Assembly: GCA_003326205.1 (NCBI GenBank)
Contig: LWTK01000035.1
Location: 121,385-185,384 of the forward strand
Reading direction: 5' to 3'
Length of the DNA stretch: 64,000 bases
Origin: Nostoc sp. ATCC 43529
Lineage (GTDB): Bacteria > Cyanobacteriota > Cyanobacteriia > Cyanobacteriales > Nostocaceae
Shown here: one piece after another, positions 16,427-27,500 of the stretch
Numbering within the stretch: the stretch's first letter is position 1
Layout of the letters: each line of letters opens with the position of its first letter
Made by a program: the position numbers and the translations under genes
Notes under the pieces: model-generated
Database searches by the model: none
The model's input: the letters and a program-made list of their open reading frames with translations, nothing else
What the model was told of the DNA's origin: nothing

Positions 16427-18088
16427 CTATTGAAAATTAAATGGGCGATATTCACTATAAGAAGCTGGCATTTGTAAACCCTGGATTTTCAAACTTTGAA
16501 TCCGGTATAAAAATGCGGCTCCAGTCATAATGTGATTAGCAACATCAACTACATGACGATTTTTTGAATCAGATAAATAAGAACCTCTAACCCAGTCATT
16601 GAAGCTGCCCATAGCTGGACCACACCAGATTTGGTAATCCATTTCTCTTCCTTTTTCACCAAAGTTAGACCAACGAGATGATAATCCAAGATACCAGCGG
16701 AAAATTAAAGCCATTTTTAGTTTGGGATTGTTAACAACCTTAGTTAATTTATCAGGATTGCGTTGAGACAAATAAGTAACGGTTTCTTCCCAAACTGCTT
16801 CTAAGCTTTTTCGCAAAACTTGTTTTTCTAACTTGTCTCTTTCTGCTAATGGAATATCTTCAATTGAGTCATAATTTTTGTATAACTCAAACAGTTTTTG
16901 CGCTCGTAAAGGAAAGAGAGTCCCTCTTTTAAGAACTTGAAGTTTTACTCCCATTTCAAACATATCTGCTGCTGGAGCCATCATCACATCAGCCATCTCG
17001 GCTTGAGCCAGCAAATTTTTTGTATGTTCAGAAGTTCCGGCTTCAATACAAGACTGGTTAATTGAGCCGGTTACAACATAAGCAGCCCCCATCATAAAGG
17101 CAGCTAACGCTGATTGTGGTGTAGCAATTCCTCCTGCTACTCCAACTCTAACTGGTTTTTCATAGGAAAATTTGTTTTGAATTTCATCTCTCAATTCCAA
17201 TATGGAGGGTAATAAACAAACTAGAGGACGATTATCTGTATGACCACCAGAATCAGCTTCTACGGTAATATCATCAGCTACAGGAATTTTTTCAGCTAAA
17301 CTTGCTTGTAATTCAGTAATCAGACCTTGCTCAACTAATTGTTTTAAAATTTTTGTAGGAGCAGGTTGCAGAAATTTGGTTGCAACTTCTCTGCGAGAAA
17401 TTTTGGCAATGATTTTATTTTTGATTTCGATTTGATTAGCTGTATTCAAACTAAGTCCAGCAGCCCGGTAATAGATGATGTTGTCACTCAAATCTAAGAA
17501 GGCAGAAGCTTCTACTGTTCTTACCTGATGTTTAAGATACAAATCAACTACGCCGCGTTCAATTGCAGGCTCACTGGGACTGTGGAGTAAGTTAAAAGCA
17601 TAAGGCCCTTGGGGTAAAGCTTGTTGGATACGGTTAATGGCTGCTTCGACGCGAGCAGGAGACAAACCACCAGCCCCAAATGAACTCAATATTTTCTCTT
17701 TACCAAGAGCAATTACCAGTTCTTCGGAAGCAATACCTTGAGCCATTGCTCCCGTGGCATAAGCATATTTTACACCATGAAACTTGAGAAAATTTGCATC
17801 GCCTAACTGTTGAGTTGATATTGGTGGAACAGCTATTATGATTTCTGCTTGTTCGGTTTTTTGTTGGTTGTAAGCAGATAAATAACCTTCGTTAGTTACG
17901 CCAATTTTTCCTTCAACTTTAATAATATAACAAGGTTTATCTAAATTTAGCAACTTAGATTTTATCCCTGTTTCATTAAAAGAAATAGAATCTAAAACAA
18001 CTTGCAAGATTTGATTTTGTTGATGAATAATATCTGAGATTTTCAGATAGTTACCATTTTTATTTAATATATTGTTTGTGCCAATCAT
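16427..18088 (-). CDS. PfaD-family flavin-dependent enoyl reductase
   Basis: The protein of 553 residues has the TIM-barrel flavoprotein fold of PfaD/2-nitropropane-dioxygenase-like trans-acting enoyl reductases. Diagnostic parts are FGAGGLSPARVEAAI, AFNLLHSPSEPAIERG, ITVEADSGGHTDNRPL (substrate-side His), VAGGIATPQSALAAF, and the C-terminal MDYQIWCGPAMGSFNDW signature of PfaD. It reduces enoyl intermediates made by the partner synthase, as in PUFA and heterocyst glycolipid synthesis. The ATG at 18086-18088 with GAGG upstream was chosen over a TTG 45 bases earlier. It follows the CLF-AT gene closely and is surely co-transcribed. Confidence 0.93.
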   Translation of the reverse strand: MIGTNNILNKNGNYLKISDIIHQQNQILQVVLDSISFNETGIKSKLLNLDKPCYIIKVEGKIGVTNEGYLSAYNQQKTEQAEIIIAVPPISTQQLGDANFLKFHGVKYAYATGAMAQGIASEELVIALGKEKILSSFGAGGLSPARVEAAINRIQQALPQGPYAFNLLHSPSEPAIERGVVDLYLKHQVRTVEASAFLDLSDNIIYYRAAGLSLNTANQIEIKNKIIAKISRREVATKFLQPAPTKILKQLVEQGLITELQASLAEKIPVADDITVEADSGGHTDNRPLVCLLPSILELRDEIQNKFSYEKPVRVGVAGGIATPQSALAAFMMGAAYVVTGSINQSCIEAGTSEHTKNLLAQAEMADVMMAPAADMFEMGVKLQVLKRGTLFPLRAQKLFELYKNYDSIEDIPLAERDKLEKQVLRKSLEAVWEETVTYLSQRNPDKLTKVVNNPKLKMALIFRWYLGLSSRWSNFGEKGREMDYQIWCGPAMGSFNDWVRGSYLSDSKNRHVVDVANHIMTGAAFLYRIQSLKIQGLQMPASYSEYRPFNFQ

Positions 18089-18139
18089 GTTTAGACCTCT
18101 GCTCAGATAATGTAGCTGAATAAAAGTATGCAAATTTTA

Positions 18140-21100
18140 TTATTCAAATAACTTTTGGTAGCAAGCTATTTGCGACTGAATTATGATGCTGATTTGTTTT
18201 AGGGACTCCTGTCGCGCTTGTAAAAAAACAGCATGGGCTTTGGTCATCTGGGAAGCATTTTCGCTCAGTTTTTGATACAAAGGGCTGCGGAAGTTGAATA
18301 AATGGGATTCATCAGCAACACTGTAAGTGGTCAAATTGTATTCATTATTTTTCTCTTCTGTCGTCCAATTTTCTTTAGCTTGTGATTTTTCTACAGTTTG
18401 CAAATTGCGTTCTTGTAGCAACAATCGAGCAGGTTGGCTGCCATTTTGAAGATTGACTGGCTCTGAGATATTCTCTAGTTTTTTAGAGAAATGTTCAGCA
18501 TTTTCTGTAAAAGAATAATTCATTAGCGTCAATTCCTTTAAATCTGGTAGTGCATCTTTGTGTTGTTTTATATTGATGATGGGATGTAGATATATATCTT
18601 GTTGAACAATTTTTTGATTGTTATTTCTCAAAGATGTGTAATTAACCATAGTGCTATCTAAAGTTACATTTTTAACTCTAGACTGACTGTTATGGGAAAC
18701 TTCTTTTACCTGAGAATATAGTGGTGATAAATCTAGATTAACTCTATAACTCAGGAGTTTTGCTAAAGCTTTCAGAAAAGAAGTATGATCGTCTACACCT
18801 CTTTTATTAAAAGTTACTGTAAGGTGTTCTTTTTCGTTAAGGACTTTATTAATCCATCTAGAACAGTTACTACCAGCACCTACTTCGATGAATATGTTGA
18901 AACCATCTTGATAAACGCGGTTAATTAATTGAGGAAAATTAAGTTGCTGACAGAGGTTTTTAGCAATATTGTGAGCAATAGAATGGCTATCTAGTTTAAT
19001 GGGTTTATACTCGGCTGCGGAATAAAATATAGTTTCTGGTACGTTTTGGGTAGGGAATGTATTTAATCTCACAAGTTCATCGTACTCAGAACACATTGGT
19101 TCGCAATGGATAACATGAGTGAAGGGAGCAGAAAAAGCATCACAATTTAGATTGGCAATTACCCGCTTACAGGCTTGGATATCACCAGCGATCGCCACTT
19201 CTTCTGTAGTATTAATTAAAGGTAAATAAACTCGCTTTTCCTGTTTAATTGCTTCTCTCACACGAGATACTGGACACATAACAATATAGTTACGCCAGAA
19301 ATTTTCATGTTTATCATCTTCTGCTTGAGATAATCCCCAATATTCCCGCACAGAATTTTTCGGACCAGATAGCCTTGTCTTCAATAGAGATGATGAATTA
19401 AAGCCTTCACTACCTTCTTGAAACTGAGTCCAGACACCTTGAGCCAACATCATGCTAATTTCGCCCAGACTATAACCAAAAGCACATTGAGCCTTCACTT
19501 GAAAATAATTTTTTAAAATTGCTGTCATCATTCCAGCACAGCCCATTTCTGATTCCAATACTGCTACTGAATTATTGAGAAATTGCTTTTCAATAACTTC
19601 TAGTTGCCTATTGGATAATCTTTCTAAACTTCGAGGATAAATAAGCTTTTCTACGTTGGCTACACGTTTATAAACACTGCCGATGAGGGGGTCATCATAA
19701 AGTTGAGGAAACAAACGAAACAGATTTCGGCCTAGTCCAAGATAAGCACTATAAGCACCTGGATAAACAAAAGCGATTTTTCCTTTTTGTCCCAGTGGTT
19801 TTGCTGTGAAATAGCTGCCTAAAGGACTTTGCCAGTCTTTCCCTGTCTCGAAGGCATTAGTAATACCTTTGAGGGAATGCTGAATTTCCCGCTGTAATTC
19901 ATCTTGATTGTGCCCAAGAATTGCTACAGCATAAGTCGCCTGTTGACGCTGTTGAAAAGTTGCAAAAGTCTGGCTAGCAGCATTAGATAGGGAAGAACAA
20001 TTTTTAATAGTTTCTTGAAGATTGCGAACTTCTTCTAGTAGACTTGATTGATCGTCAGCAGCGATCGCAAATAAATAATAAGGCATTTGTTCTAAATATT
20101 TGCTGCTGCGATGTTTCTGACATACCTCTTCTGACAAAATTAAATGTACGTAACTTCCATCTCCCTCCATCCCATTGATTGCGGCTATTCTTTTAATACT
20201 TCCTTTTTCTAGAAACCAAGGTTTTGATTCAGTAGCAACATAAAAAGGACTACCTTGCCAAACCTCTGGCATTTTGGGTTTAGACCATTGGGGAACTGCG
20301 GGAATATAGCGGTGATATAAACACAATGCTGTTTTTATTAAACTAATTATTCCCGATACAGTATATGTATGACCAATATTCGCTTTCACACTCCCGATCG
20401 CACAACTTAAATTTACTTCAGATGTGCGATATGCCTGAATCAAGCCTTGAATTTCTGACTCATCTTGCTGTGGAATTCCACTACCAACAACTTCTAAATA
20501 ATTAATATATGTTGGTTTAATATTTGCAAGCTCAAAAGCCATCTGACAAGCTTGTGTTATTGCTTCTTGCGGAGTGGGATTTATGGAATTTTCTAGGAGA
20601 CTGAGGGCGTCAATTGTGGCATAGATGCGATCGTTTTCTTGTTTTGCTGTTTCGTGGAGCTTTAATACTACAGCGGCTGCACCTTCCCCTATTATCCAGC
20701 CGTTAACATTTTCATCGTAACTGAGAGTATTTACGCCTGTATTGACTTTTGCGATCTGATTTCGTAATAAAACACTAGCGCCATCCCCAGCAAGCTCAAC
20801 CGCACCGACTAAAACAGCATCTACTTCTTTAATTGCCAGTAGTTTTTGTGCCAGTTCTAAGGCTTTGAAAACAGAGTTTTCTTCAGCAGTTAATGTAAAT
20901 GCTGGCCCAGCATAATTCCATAATTTAGAAATATAATTGGCCAGATCGTTTTCAATGTAACTTGGATATTCACTGTCTTTTTCAATGTTTGTTTTTCGGC
21001 TCAATTCTGTAGGAGTAACAATAATAATTGCTATTCTTGTCCCTTGAGGAAGTGCCGCATCTTTCAAACTGCGATCGGCTACCTCAAGCATCAACAGTTC

Positions 21101-21397
21101 TTGAGAATTAAAATTTTCTATTTCTTCTGGTGGGATTTCTAAAGGTAAAGCATTAATTTCAAAATCTTTAATGTATGCACCTAATGGCGCTAGATCCTCA
21201 GCAAAATCATAGTTTTTTAGCAACTCTTTTTGTGTTTCTATTCCTTGCCATCGCTGAGGAGGTATGGAAATAAAATGCTGAGTTCCCTCATAAATACTGC
21301 GTTCAAAGGTATCTAATCCCTTACAATCGCCGCCCATATAGCAATCCATTCCGACAATTGCTATTTTAGGAGTTTTATTTTTTGCAAATTCTTCCAT
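18140..21397 (-). CDS. PKS subunit: inactive KS (chain-length-factor-like) plus acyltransferase
   Basis: This 1085-residue protein pairs with the large synthase. Residues 10-430 are a ketosynthase fold, but the active-site block near residue 170 reads LTAEENSVFKAL where active KS has DTACSSS, and the first His motif EAHGTGT is LEVVGSGIP. Only the IGHT His (KANIGHT) remains. It is therefore a chain-length-factor-like, decarboxylating or scaffold KS. Residues 530-830 hold an acyltransferase with nucleophile GYSLGE near Ser642 and a downstream His in FTHVIHCEP. The last 250 residues lack known motifs and are Asn/Gln-rich. Layout resembles HglC/PfaC-PfaB-type subunits. GAGGAG precedes the ATG at 21395-21397. 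Confidence 0.85.
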   Translation of the reverse strand: MEEFAKNKTPKIAIVGMDCYMGGDCKGLDTFERSIYEGTQHFISIPPQRWQGIETQKELLKNYDFAEDLAPLGAYIKDFEINALPLEIPPEEIENFNSQELLMLEVADRSLKDAALPQGTRIAIIIVTPTELSRKTNIEKDSEYPSYIENDLANYISKLWNYAGPAFTLTAEENSVFKALELAQKLLAIKEVDAVLVGAVELAGDGASVLLRNQIAKVNTGVNTLSYDENVNGWIIGEGAAAVVLKLHETAKQENDRIYATIDALSLLENSINPTPQEAITQACQMAFELANIKPTYINYLEVVGSGIPQQDESEIQGLIQAYRTSEVNLSCAIGSVKANIGHTYTVSGIISLIKTALCLYHRYIPAVPQWSKPKMPEVWQGSPFYVATESKPWFLEKGSIKRIAAINGMEGDGSYVHLILSEEVCQKHRSSKYLEQMPYYLFAIAADDQSSLLEEVRNLQETIKNCSSLSNAASQTFATFQQRQQATYAVAILGHNQDELQREIQHSLKGITNAFETGKDWQSPLGSYFTAKPLGQKGKIAFVYPGAYSAYLGLGRNLFRLFPQLYDDPLIGSVYKRVANVEKLIYPRSLERLSNRQLEVIEKQFLNNSVAVLESEMGCAGMMTAILKNYFQVKAQCAFGYSLGEISMMLAQGVWTQFQEGSEGFNSSSLLKTRLSGPKNSVREYWGLSQAEDDKHENFWRNYIVMCPVSRVREAIKQEKRVYLPLINTTEEVAIAGDIQACKRVIANLNCDAFSAPFTHVIHCEPMCSEYDELVRLNTFPTQNVPETIFYSAAEYKPIKLDSHSIAHNIAKNLCQQLNFPQLINRVYQDGFNIFIEVGAGSNCSRWINKVLNEKEHLTVTFNKRGVDDHTSFLKALAKLLSYRVNLDLSPLYSQVKEVSHNSQSRVKNVTLDSTMVNYTSLRNNNQKIVQQDIYLHPIINIKQHKDALPDLKELTLMNYSFTENAEHFSKKLENISEPVNLQNGSQPARLLLQERNLQTVEKSQAKENWTTEEKNNEYNLTTYSVADESHLFNFRSPLYQKLSENASQMTKAHAVFLQARQESLKQISIIIQSQIACYQKLFE

Positions 21398-21536
21398 CAC
21401 CTAGCTCCTCAAGCTGATACACGTGCTGATTTTTACTAAATAAGGGGAAGGGGAAAAAGTGCCTTAGCGGGTAAAAATTAAAGGAAAAAGTAAAAGTCAT
21501 TAAAAAAGTTTTTACCCGTTCCCTATCCCCTTTCAT

Positions 21537-24500
21537 TTAAATTTCGTCTAATTGCTTGGGCAAAATAGTTCCCTTAGCTCCTAGCATTCGGGTATATATT
21601 TGTCCTTGCTGATTATGGGCAATGACATCAACAACTAAAGCCGATTCTGTCTTGGATTTAATTTGACAAGAAACATAAAATGTTTCATCAAATGGCACAG
21701 GCACAAACTGTTCAAAGGTTGTGATTTCTGAAGGTAAACAAGCTACTTGATGAAAATGTTGTGCCCAAATCCAAAATGCATGAATCTGTACATCTGTAAT
21801 GTAAGGATTAAATGTTTGGACTGGGAATTGTCCTTGCTGTTTTTCGTGAGGTTCCGGCAAGTAACATTCTATGGTAATCTTGTCCAGATTGGCATTTAAG
21901 ACAGATTTTACGCCTTGAAAAGTAGCTCCGTGAAATAAAGTAGTTGTCCCATTTTGATAAAGCGATGAATCGGTAGCAGTGATTTTGCCATCCTGGCTTA
22001 AGTTCATCAATTTGTGTGTTGGGGCGCTAGGAATTTCCCGCTTTAGTTTCATTTGGCTACTGAAATGATAACGGATTTTACCTTCAGGCGTTTTACTCCA
22101 AATTTTGGCATCAAAATCTATTTCTGAAATACCAGTTTTAGCAATTTCTTGCAACTCTAAAGTGTATTCAGTTGGCAAATTTTCATCAAAGATTAGCCCT
22201 TTCAAAACTTTATAGTTTGTGCAACTGAAGGCTTTGTAACCAGGATAGAGTTGTTCGCAGGTATTAGCAATCCATAATAGTCCACAAGTTGCTGGTAAAA
22301 CTGGATGGCCTGCAATTACGTGGTCTTGTAAAAATGGATTAGCTGCTAATTTTAGATGCCTGTGGATACGAAACTTTTTCAACTCATTTGGTAATTTATC
22401 TGGGACATATACCAAAGGGCTACCAATAATAACTTGCACAGTTTCTTGATTGGCGCTAGCTAGTTCCTCAGCTAACATTTTTGTGCCAATTTTAATCGGA
22501 ATAGTCTCGATATTGCGTTCAGCAAAAGCTTGTTTTAATTCCGGAGAAACCATACCACTGTCCCAAGGACCCCAATTAATCGCTACGACATGAGCATCGG
22601 GATGGTTGAGTTTGAAAAGGTGGGCTGATTTGTTGAGGATTTCATTAGCGATCGCATAATCAGACTGTCCCACATTTCCGTAGAAACCAACTACAGAAGA
22701 AAACAGGACTAAATAATTCAATTGATTCGGCAATACACACCGCAATAGGTTTTCTAAACCTTTAACTTTGGCAGCGTAAACTGTTTCAAAATCTTGGAGT
22801 GATTTTTTCTCAATCCGCTTATCAGCTAAGTTACCAGCCCCGTGAATAATTCCTGTTACCGCACCAAAACGCTCAACTATACTAGCAACTTGTTCAGAAA
22901 CAGCCAATCCATCAGTTACATCCACACTCAAATATTCAGCTTGTCCGCCCGCCTGTTCAATAGCTTGTAGGGTTGCGGCAATTTCCCGACTAGATGAAAT
23001 AGCGTTAAACCTTTTCTGCACCATTGCAGGTGTCGGCTTTTCTCCTCTAGCTAGGAAATCCTCCATAATCTGCTTTTTCAAATCTGCTTCACCCAAGTAG
23101 CCTTCAGCCCACACGGGTTCTGAACCAGCGGCGGAACGACCTAGCAGAATAAATTTGCATTGATAACGCTGCGCTAGCTCGATGGCACACTGAGCTGTTA
23201 TCCCTTTGGCGCCGCCACTGACGAGAAAAACTTGGGATTGGGGATTGGGTACTGGGGATTGGGAAAACCCTTCCCCAGTCGCCAGTCCCCAGCCCCTAGT
23301 CCCCAATCCCTGTATTAGGGTTACTCGTCCTTGTGGGCTATATCCTGTTTCGACAACTAATAGATTGGGGTCTTGGAGTTCGGCGAGGATATACTGTGCT
23401 GATGTTTGAGGATCTAAATCGGGACTGAGGTCGATCGCTCGACAAAATACATTTTCCCATTCCTGGTTTAAAGTTTTGGTCAGCCCAAATAAGCCAGCGC
23501 CAATGGCACCAAAGTTAGTTTTATGTCCCAGTCCGAACTCGCCATCAAGACGAGCCACAGTTACAAAACAACTACGTCCTTGAGTGGCTGCTTGATTGAG
23601 CGGTTCTTTGAGATATTTGGCAATCAGAAAGACATGGCGAAGAATAGCTTTTTCTGATTCTAGATAGCGGACACCATTGCTACTATCTTCATGATTTGAG
23701 GGATTGAGATGGATAAATGCGGCGATTTGACCATAGTTAGTAGCGATCGCTGTTAACTGTTCTTGCAAATGTTCCTCGGTCAAATCTGCAAGCACTACCC
23801 GACTAATCCCTTCAGCTAAAGGCAATTGTTGAGCAATCAAACTTTGAGGAAAACTTAAGACAACAATTTTCCAACCCCGGCTATGCAAAATCTCAGCCAG
23901 TTTCGCCGTCGTCAGAGAACCATCATCGGTAAGCAAAGCGATATGCTCATCAGGTAAGGTGAAATCTAAAACATCAGGTTCGGGAAGATATTTCAGTCTG
24001 ACGGGACTGCGAAGAATTTGGGATTGGGTATTGGGGATTGGGGATTGAGAAAACTCTTTCCCAGTCCCTAGTCCCCAGTCCCTAGTCCCCAGTCCCTCTT
24101 GTATATATCCAAGAAGTTGCCCCACGGTAGGCACTTGAGCCAATATTTCTGGATTCAGCTTGGGTAAATCAGGGTAAAGTTCTGACAATGCTCCTTGAAT
24201 TTCCACAAGTTTGACACCATCAATTCCCAAATCTGTTTCTATATCCATTGACAGATCTAACATCGTCGTTGGGTAGCCTGTTTTATCGCTAACGACGTTG
24301 AGGAAATTTTTAGTGAATTCTGGATCTGCTGAGTCATTAGATGAAACCTCCCGGTGCCCCCGCGTCTCCGTGTCCTCTTCTCCCTGCGCCACGGTATCTA
24401 CTGCGATCGCGGGTGCAAGTCCGGCTGAGATTTCTGATGCGATTTTCGCCATATACTCAGCTATTTGAGCGAGGGTGCGTAGCTGTCCTACTTCTTCGGG

Positions 24501-27500
24501 GTTTGGCTTGGGCAAATCAGGATATAGTTCTAGCAATGCTCCCAAAATTTCTACACGTTTGATGGAATCAATCCCCAAATCTGCTTCGATATCCATCGTT
24601 AGTTCTAACATCTCAGTTGGGTAGCCTGTTTTATCACTAACGACGTTCAGCAGAGTTTGACTGAGGGTAGCTTCATCAATGACTACTGGTGCGGCGGGTG
24701 CTACCGTTGCGATCGCAGCTTGATTCTCTTTTGGTGAGGTAATATCCACAACTGGTGGTGCGGATATTTGCGTTGCAGTCTGATTTTCGTTGGCTGGGGT
24801 AATATCCAGAACTGCTATTGCTTGATGATTTGCACCATTACTTGTGCCGTTACCATTAGTTAAAGCTGGCTCAGTTTTGCTAGCAAATCCATTGCTAGGT
24901 ACAACAACAGATGCATTATTAACAATCAGATTGTCTTCTTTTGATAATGAAACCGTCGGACTATCTTGATAGTTTACTGGTGCTATTAGACTTTGTTGAA
25001 TGGTATTGCTAGAAGCCGGCAGTTGATAATGTCGCTGAAGCAATTGGAACAAGTTATTAGTGTATTCCTGCTGATAGTTGAGATATTGTTCATGGATGCG
25101 GAGACTTTCACCTTGATGGTCGTGAAACCGCATGATGCTACGCTCGGAACTAGAGACTATTTGTTGCTGTGTTGCTATTGGTGATTCGCTAAATTTACTA
25201 TTTTTCCACAACCCATGTTGTTGTTCCATGAGTTGAAAGAAGGTTTTGGTATATTCTGTCTGATGCTTTAAAGATTGTTCGTGAATTTGTAAGATGTCAT
25301 GTTGATGGCGATTAAATTCTATTAAGGTGTACTCTAAGTTATCTATAGCTGTTAGATAATTCCGAGGCAGTTCGGCGCTAGTTTGTAAAGACTTGAAATC
25401 GAGTTGTTCTGATTGCCCGTTCTGCACAGATTTCACTCCACCATTAACTGTTACTTTCTCTGTTGTTAGAGAGGGATTATATGTTACTGATTTATGGTTA
25501 TTGCTATTAGTAACAGGAGATTGATGATTTACTGCTACTTTCTCTGAAGGATTATATGTTACTGGGTTATGATTATTGCCATTAGCAACAGGGGATTGAT
25601 CGTTGACTGCTACTTTCTCTGTTATTGGAGAGGCTGTTGGTGAGTGGGGTGTATTGCCGTTAGTTGCAGTAGATTTTACTTGATACCCATTTTGCATAGC
25701 TTTCTCAAAGGACTGCTTGGTTTTTTCTGACACATAATTAGTGCTATTTAAGCGAATATTCAAAACCTTGTTCGGGGAAACTTCTAGGATTTTCTGCTCT
25801 AGTTGATAGGGGTCTAAGTTTTGTAAAGGTAATCCAGCAACGCGCAACTGGATAACAGCTTCTCTCAAAGAGCGATCGCTATCTTTGAGATGACTGGGAT
25901 TTAAAGCCACAGCTAAATGAGGGCGATCGCTTAAAATATCTTTGACTAAGTTGGTGAGAACGCTTCGCGGCCCAAATTCAACAAAGCAGTAACCGCCTTC
26001 AGCATAAATATTTTCAATTTCCTGCTTAAACAATACTTGATTTGTCAAGTGTTCTTTGAGAACTTTTTGAATAACTTGCGCTTCACTTGGGTAACGCTTG
26101 CCGGTCACATTGGTGTAAACCGGGATTTGTGGCTTGTTGAAAGTCACTTTCTCAATTGCTTTGGCAAAGGGTTGCTGTGCATGAGCCACTAATGAAGTGT
26201 GAAAAGCTGCTGAAACCGACAACAAAACTGTAGAGAATCCTTGAGTTTTCAGAGCTTCTTGCACATTAGCAATTTCAGCTTTTGCCCCAGCCAACACCAT
26301 TTGATTTTGGGAATTCAAGTTAGCAATGCTGATTTCGGGGAAACTTTGAATTACTTGTCTAACTTGATTGACATCCCCTTTCACGGCTAACATTGCTCCT
26401 GCATCAAACCGGGGATCTGTTGGTGTCGCCATTGCTTGACCCCTAGCTTTCACCAGGAAAAAGTAATCTTCTTCACTCAAAACCCCCGCAGCCCATAAAG
26501 CGGTAAGTTCTCCAAAGCTGTGTCCAGCAACAAAATTCGGCTTGAATCCAGCTTTTTGCAATATCTTGTACAGCCCAGCGCTAAAAGCCCCAATTGCTGG
26601 CTGTGCGTATTCTGTTTGCTGCAACAGCTTCATTTGGGCAGTTTTTCGATCTAAATCGAACACAGGCGCAGGGAAAACAACTTCTGAAATCGGCTGCAAG
26701 CCATCTTTGCTCAAAAGGTTATCAATTTGAGTATAAGTCTGTCCCAAGGAAGGGAAATTAATCGTCAGTTCGCGACCCATTTCTAAATATTGCGAACCTT
26801 GTCCCGAAAATAGGGCAACTACTTTCCCTTCTGTAACTATGCCTGTTTTGCGGTAGTAAATACCTTGGGGATGCTCCCAAGATTCTACTTGCAGCTTGTT
26901 TTTCAGCAATTCAATACTTGTTTGTAATAAATTGCCAGCTTGGGCGAGAGAATCAGCAACAAACCCAAGTCTGGCATTTGCCACTGGAATTTCTAAAGAT
27001 TGAGATGCTGCAATCAATTCTGCATAATGCTGCTCTCCCGCCTCTGATTGCAATTGATTTTTGATTGCTTGACAACGGGACAACAATTCTTCAGGTGTTG
27101 GCGCAAATAACAACACTGATTGAGCAGGTTTGTGTAAACGATAAGGGTGATTGTGTTGGGTTTGGTATTCTTCCAAAATCACGTGATAATTTGTGCCACC
27201 AAAGCCAAAAGAACTCACTCCTGCCCTTCTTGGCTGGTCGTCGCTAGTAATCCAAGGTCTGGTTTCGGTATTTAAATAAAATGGGGAATTCTCAATATCT
27301 AATTTAGGATGGGGTTTGGTAACGTTAATTGTGGGTGGTAATACTTTGTGGTGCAAAGCTAAAGCTGTTTTGATCAAACTCGCCGCACCCGCAGCCGCTT
27401 TTGTATGTCCAATTTGTGATTTTACGGTTCCCAAAGCAATATATTGTTTTTTGGGATTGTTTTCGCCAAAGACTTCTTTAATCGAGCTAAATTCCGCTGG

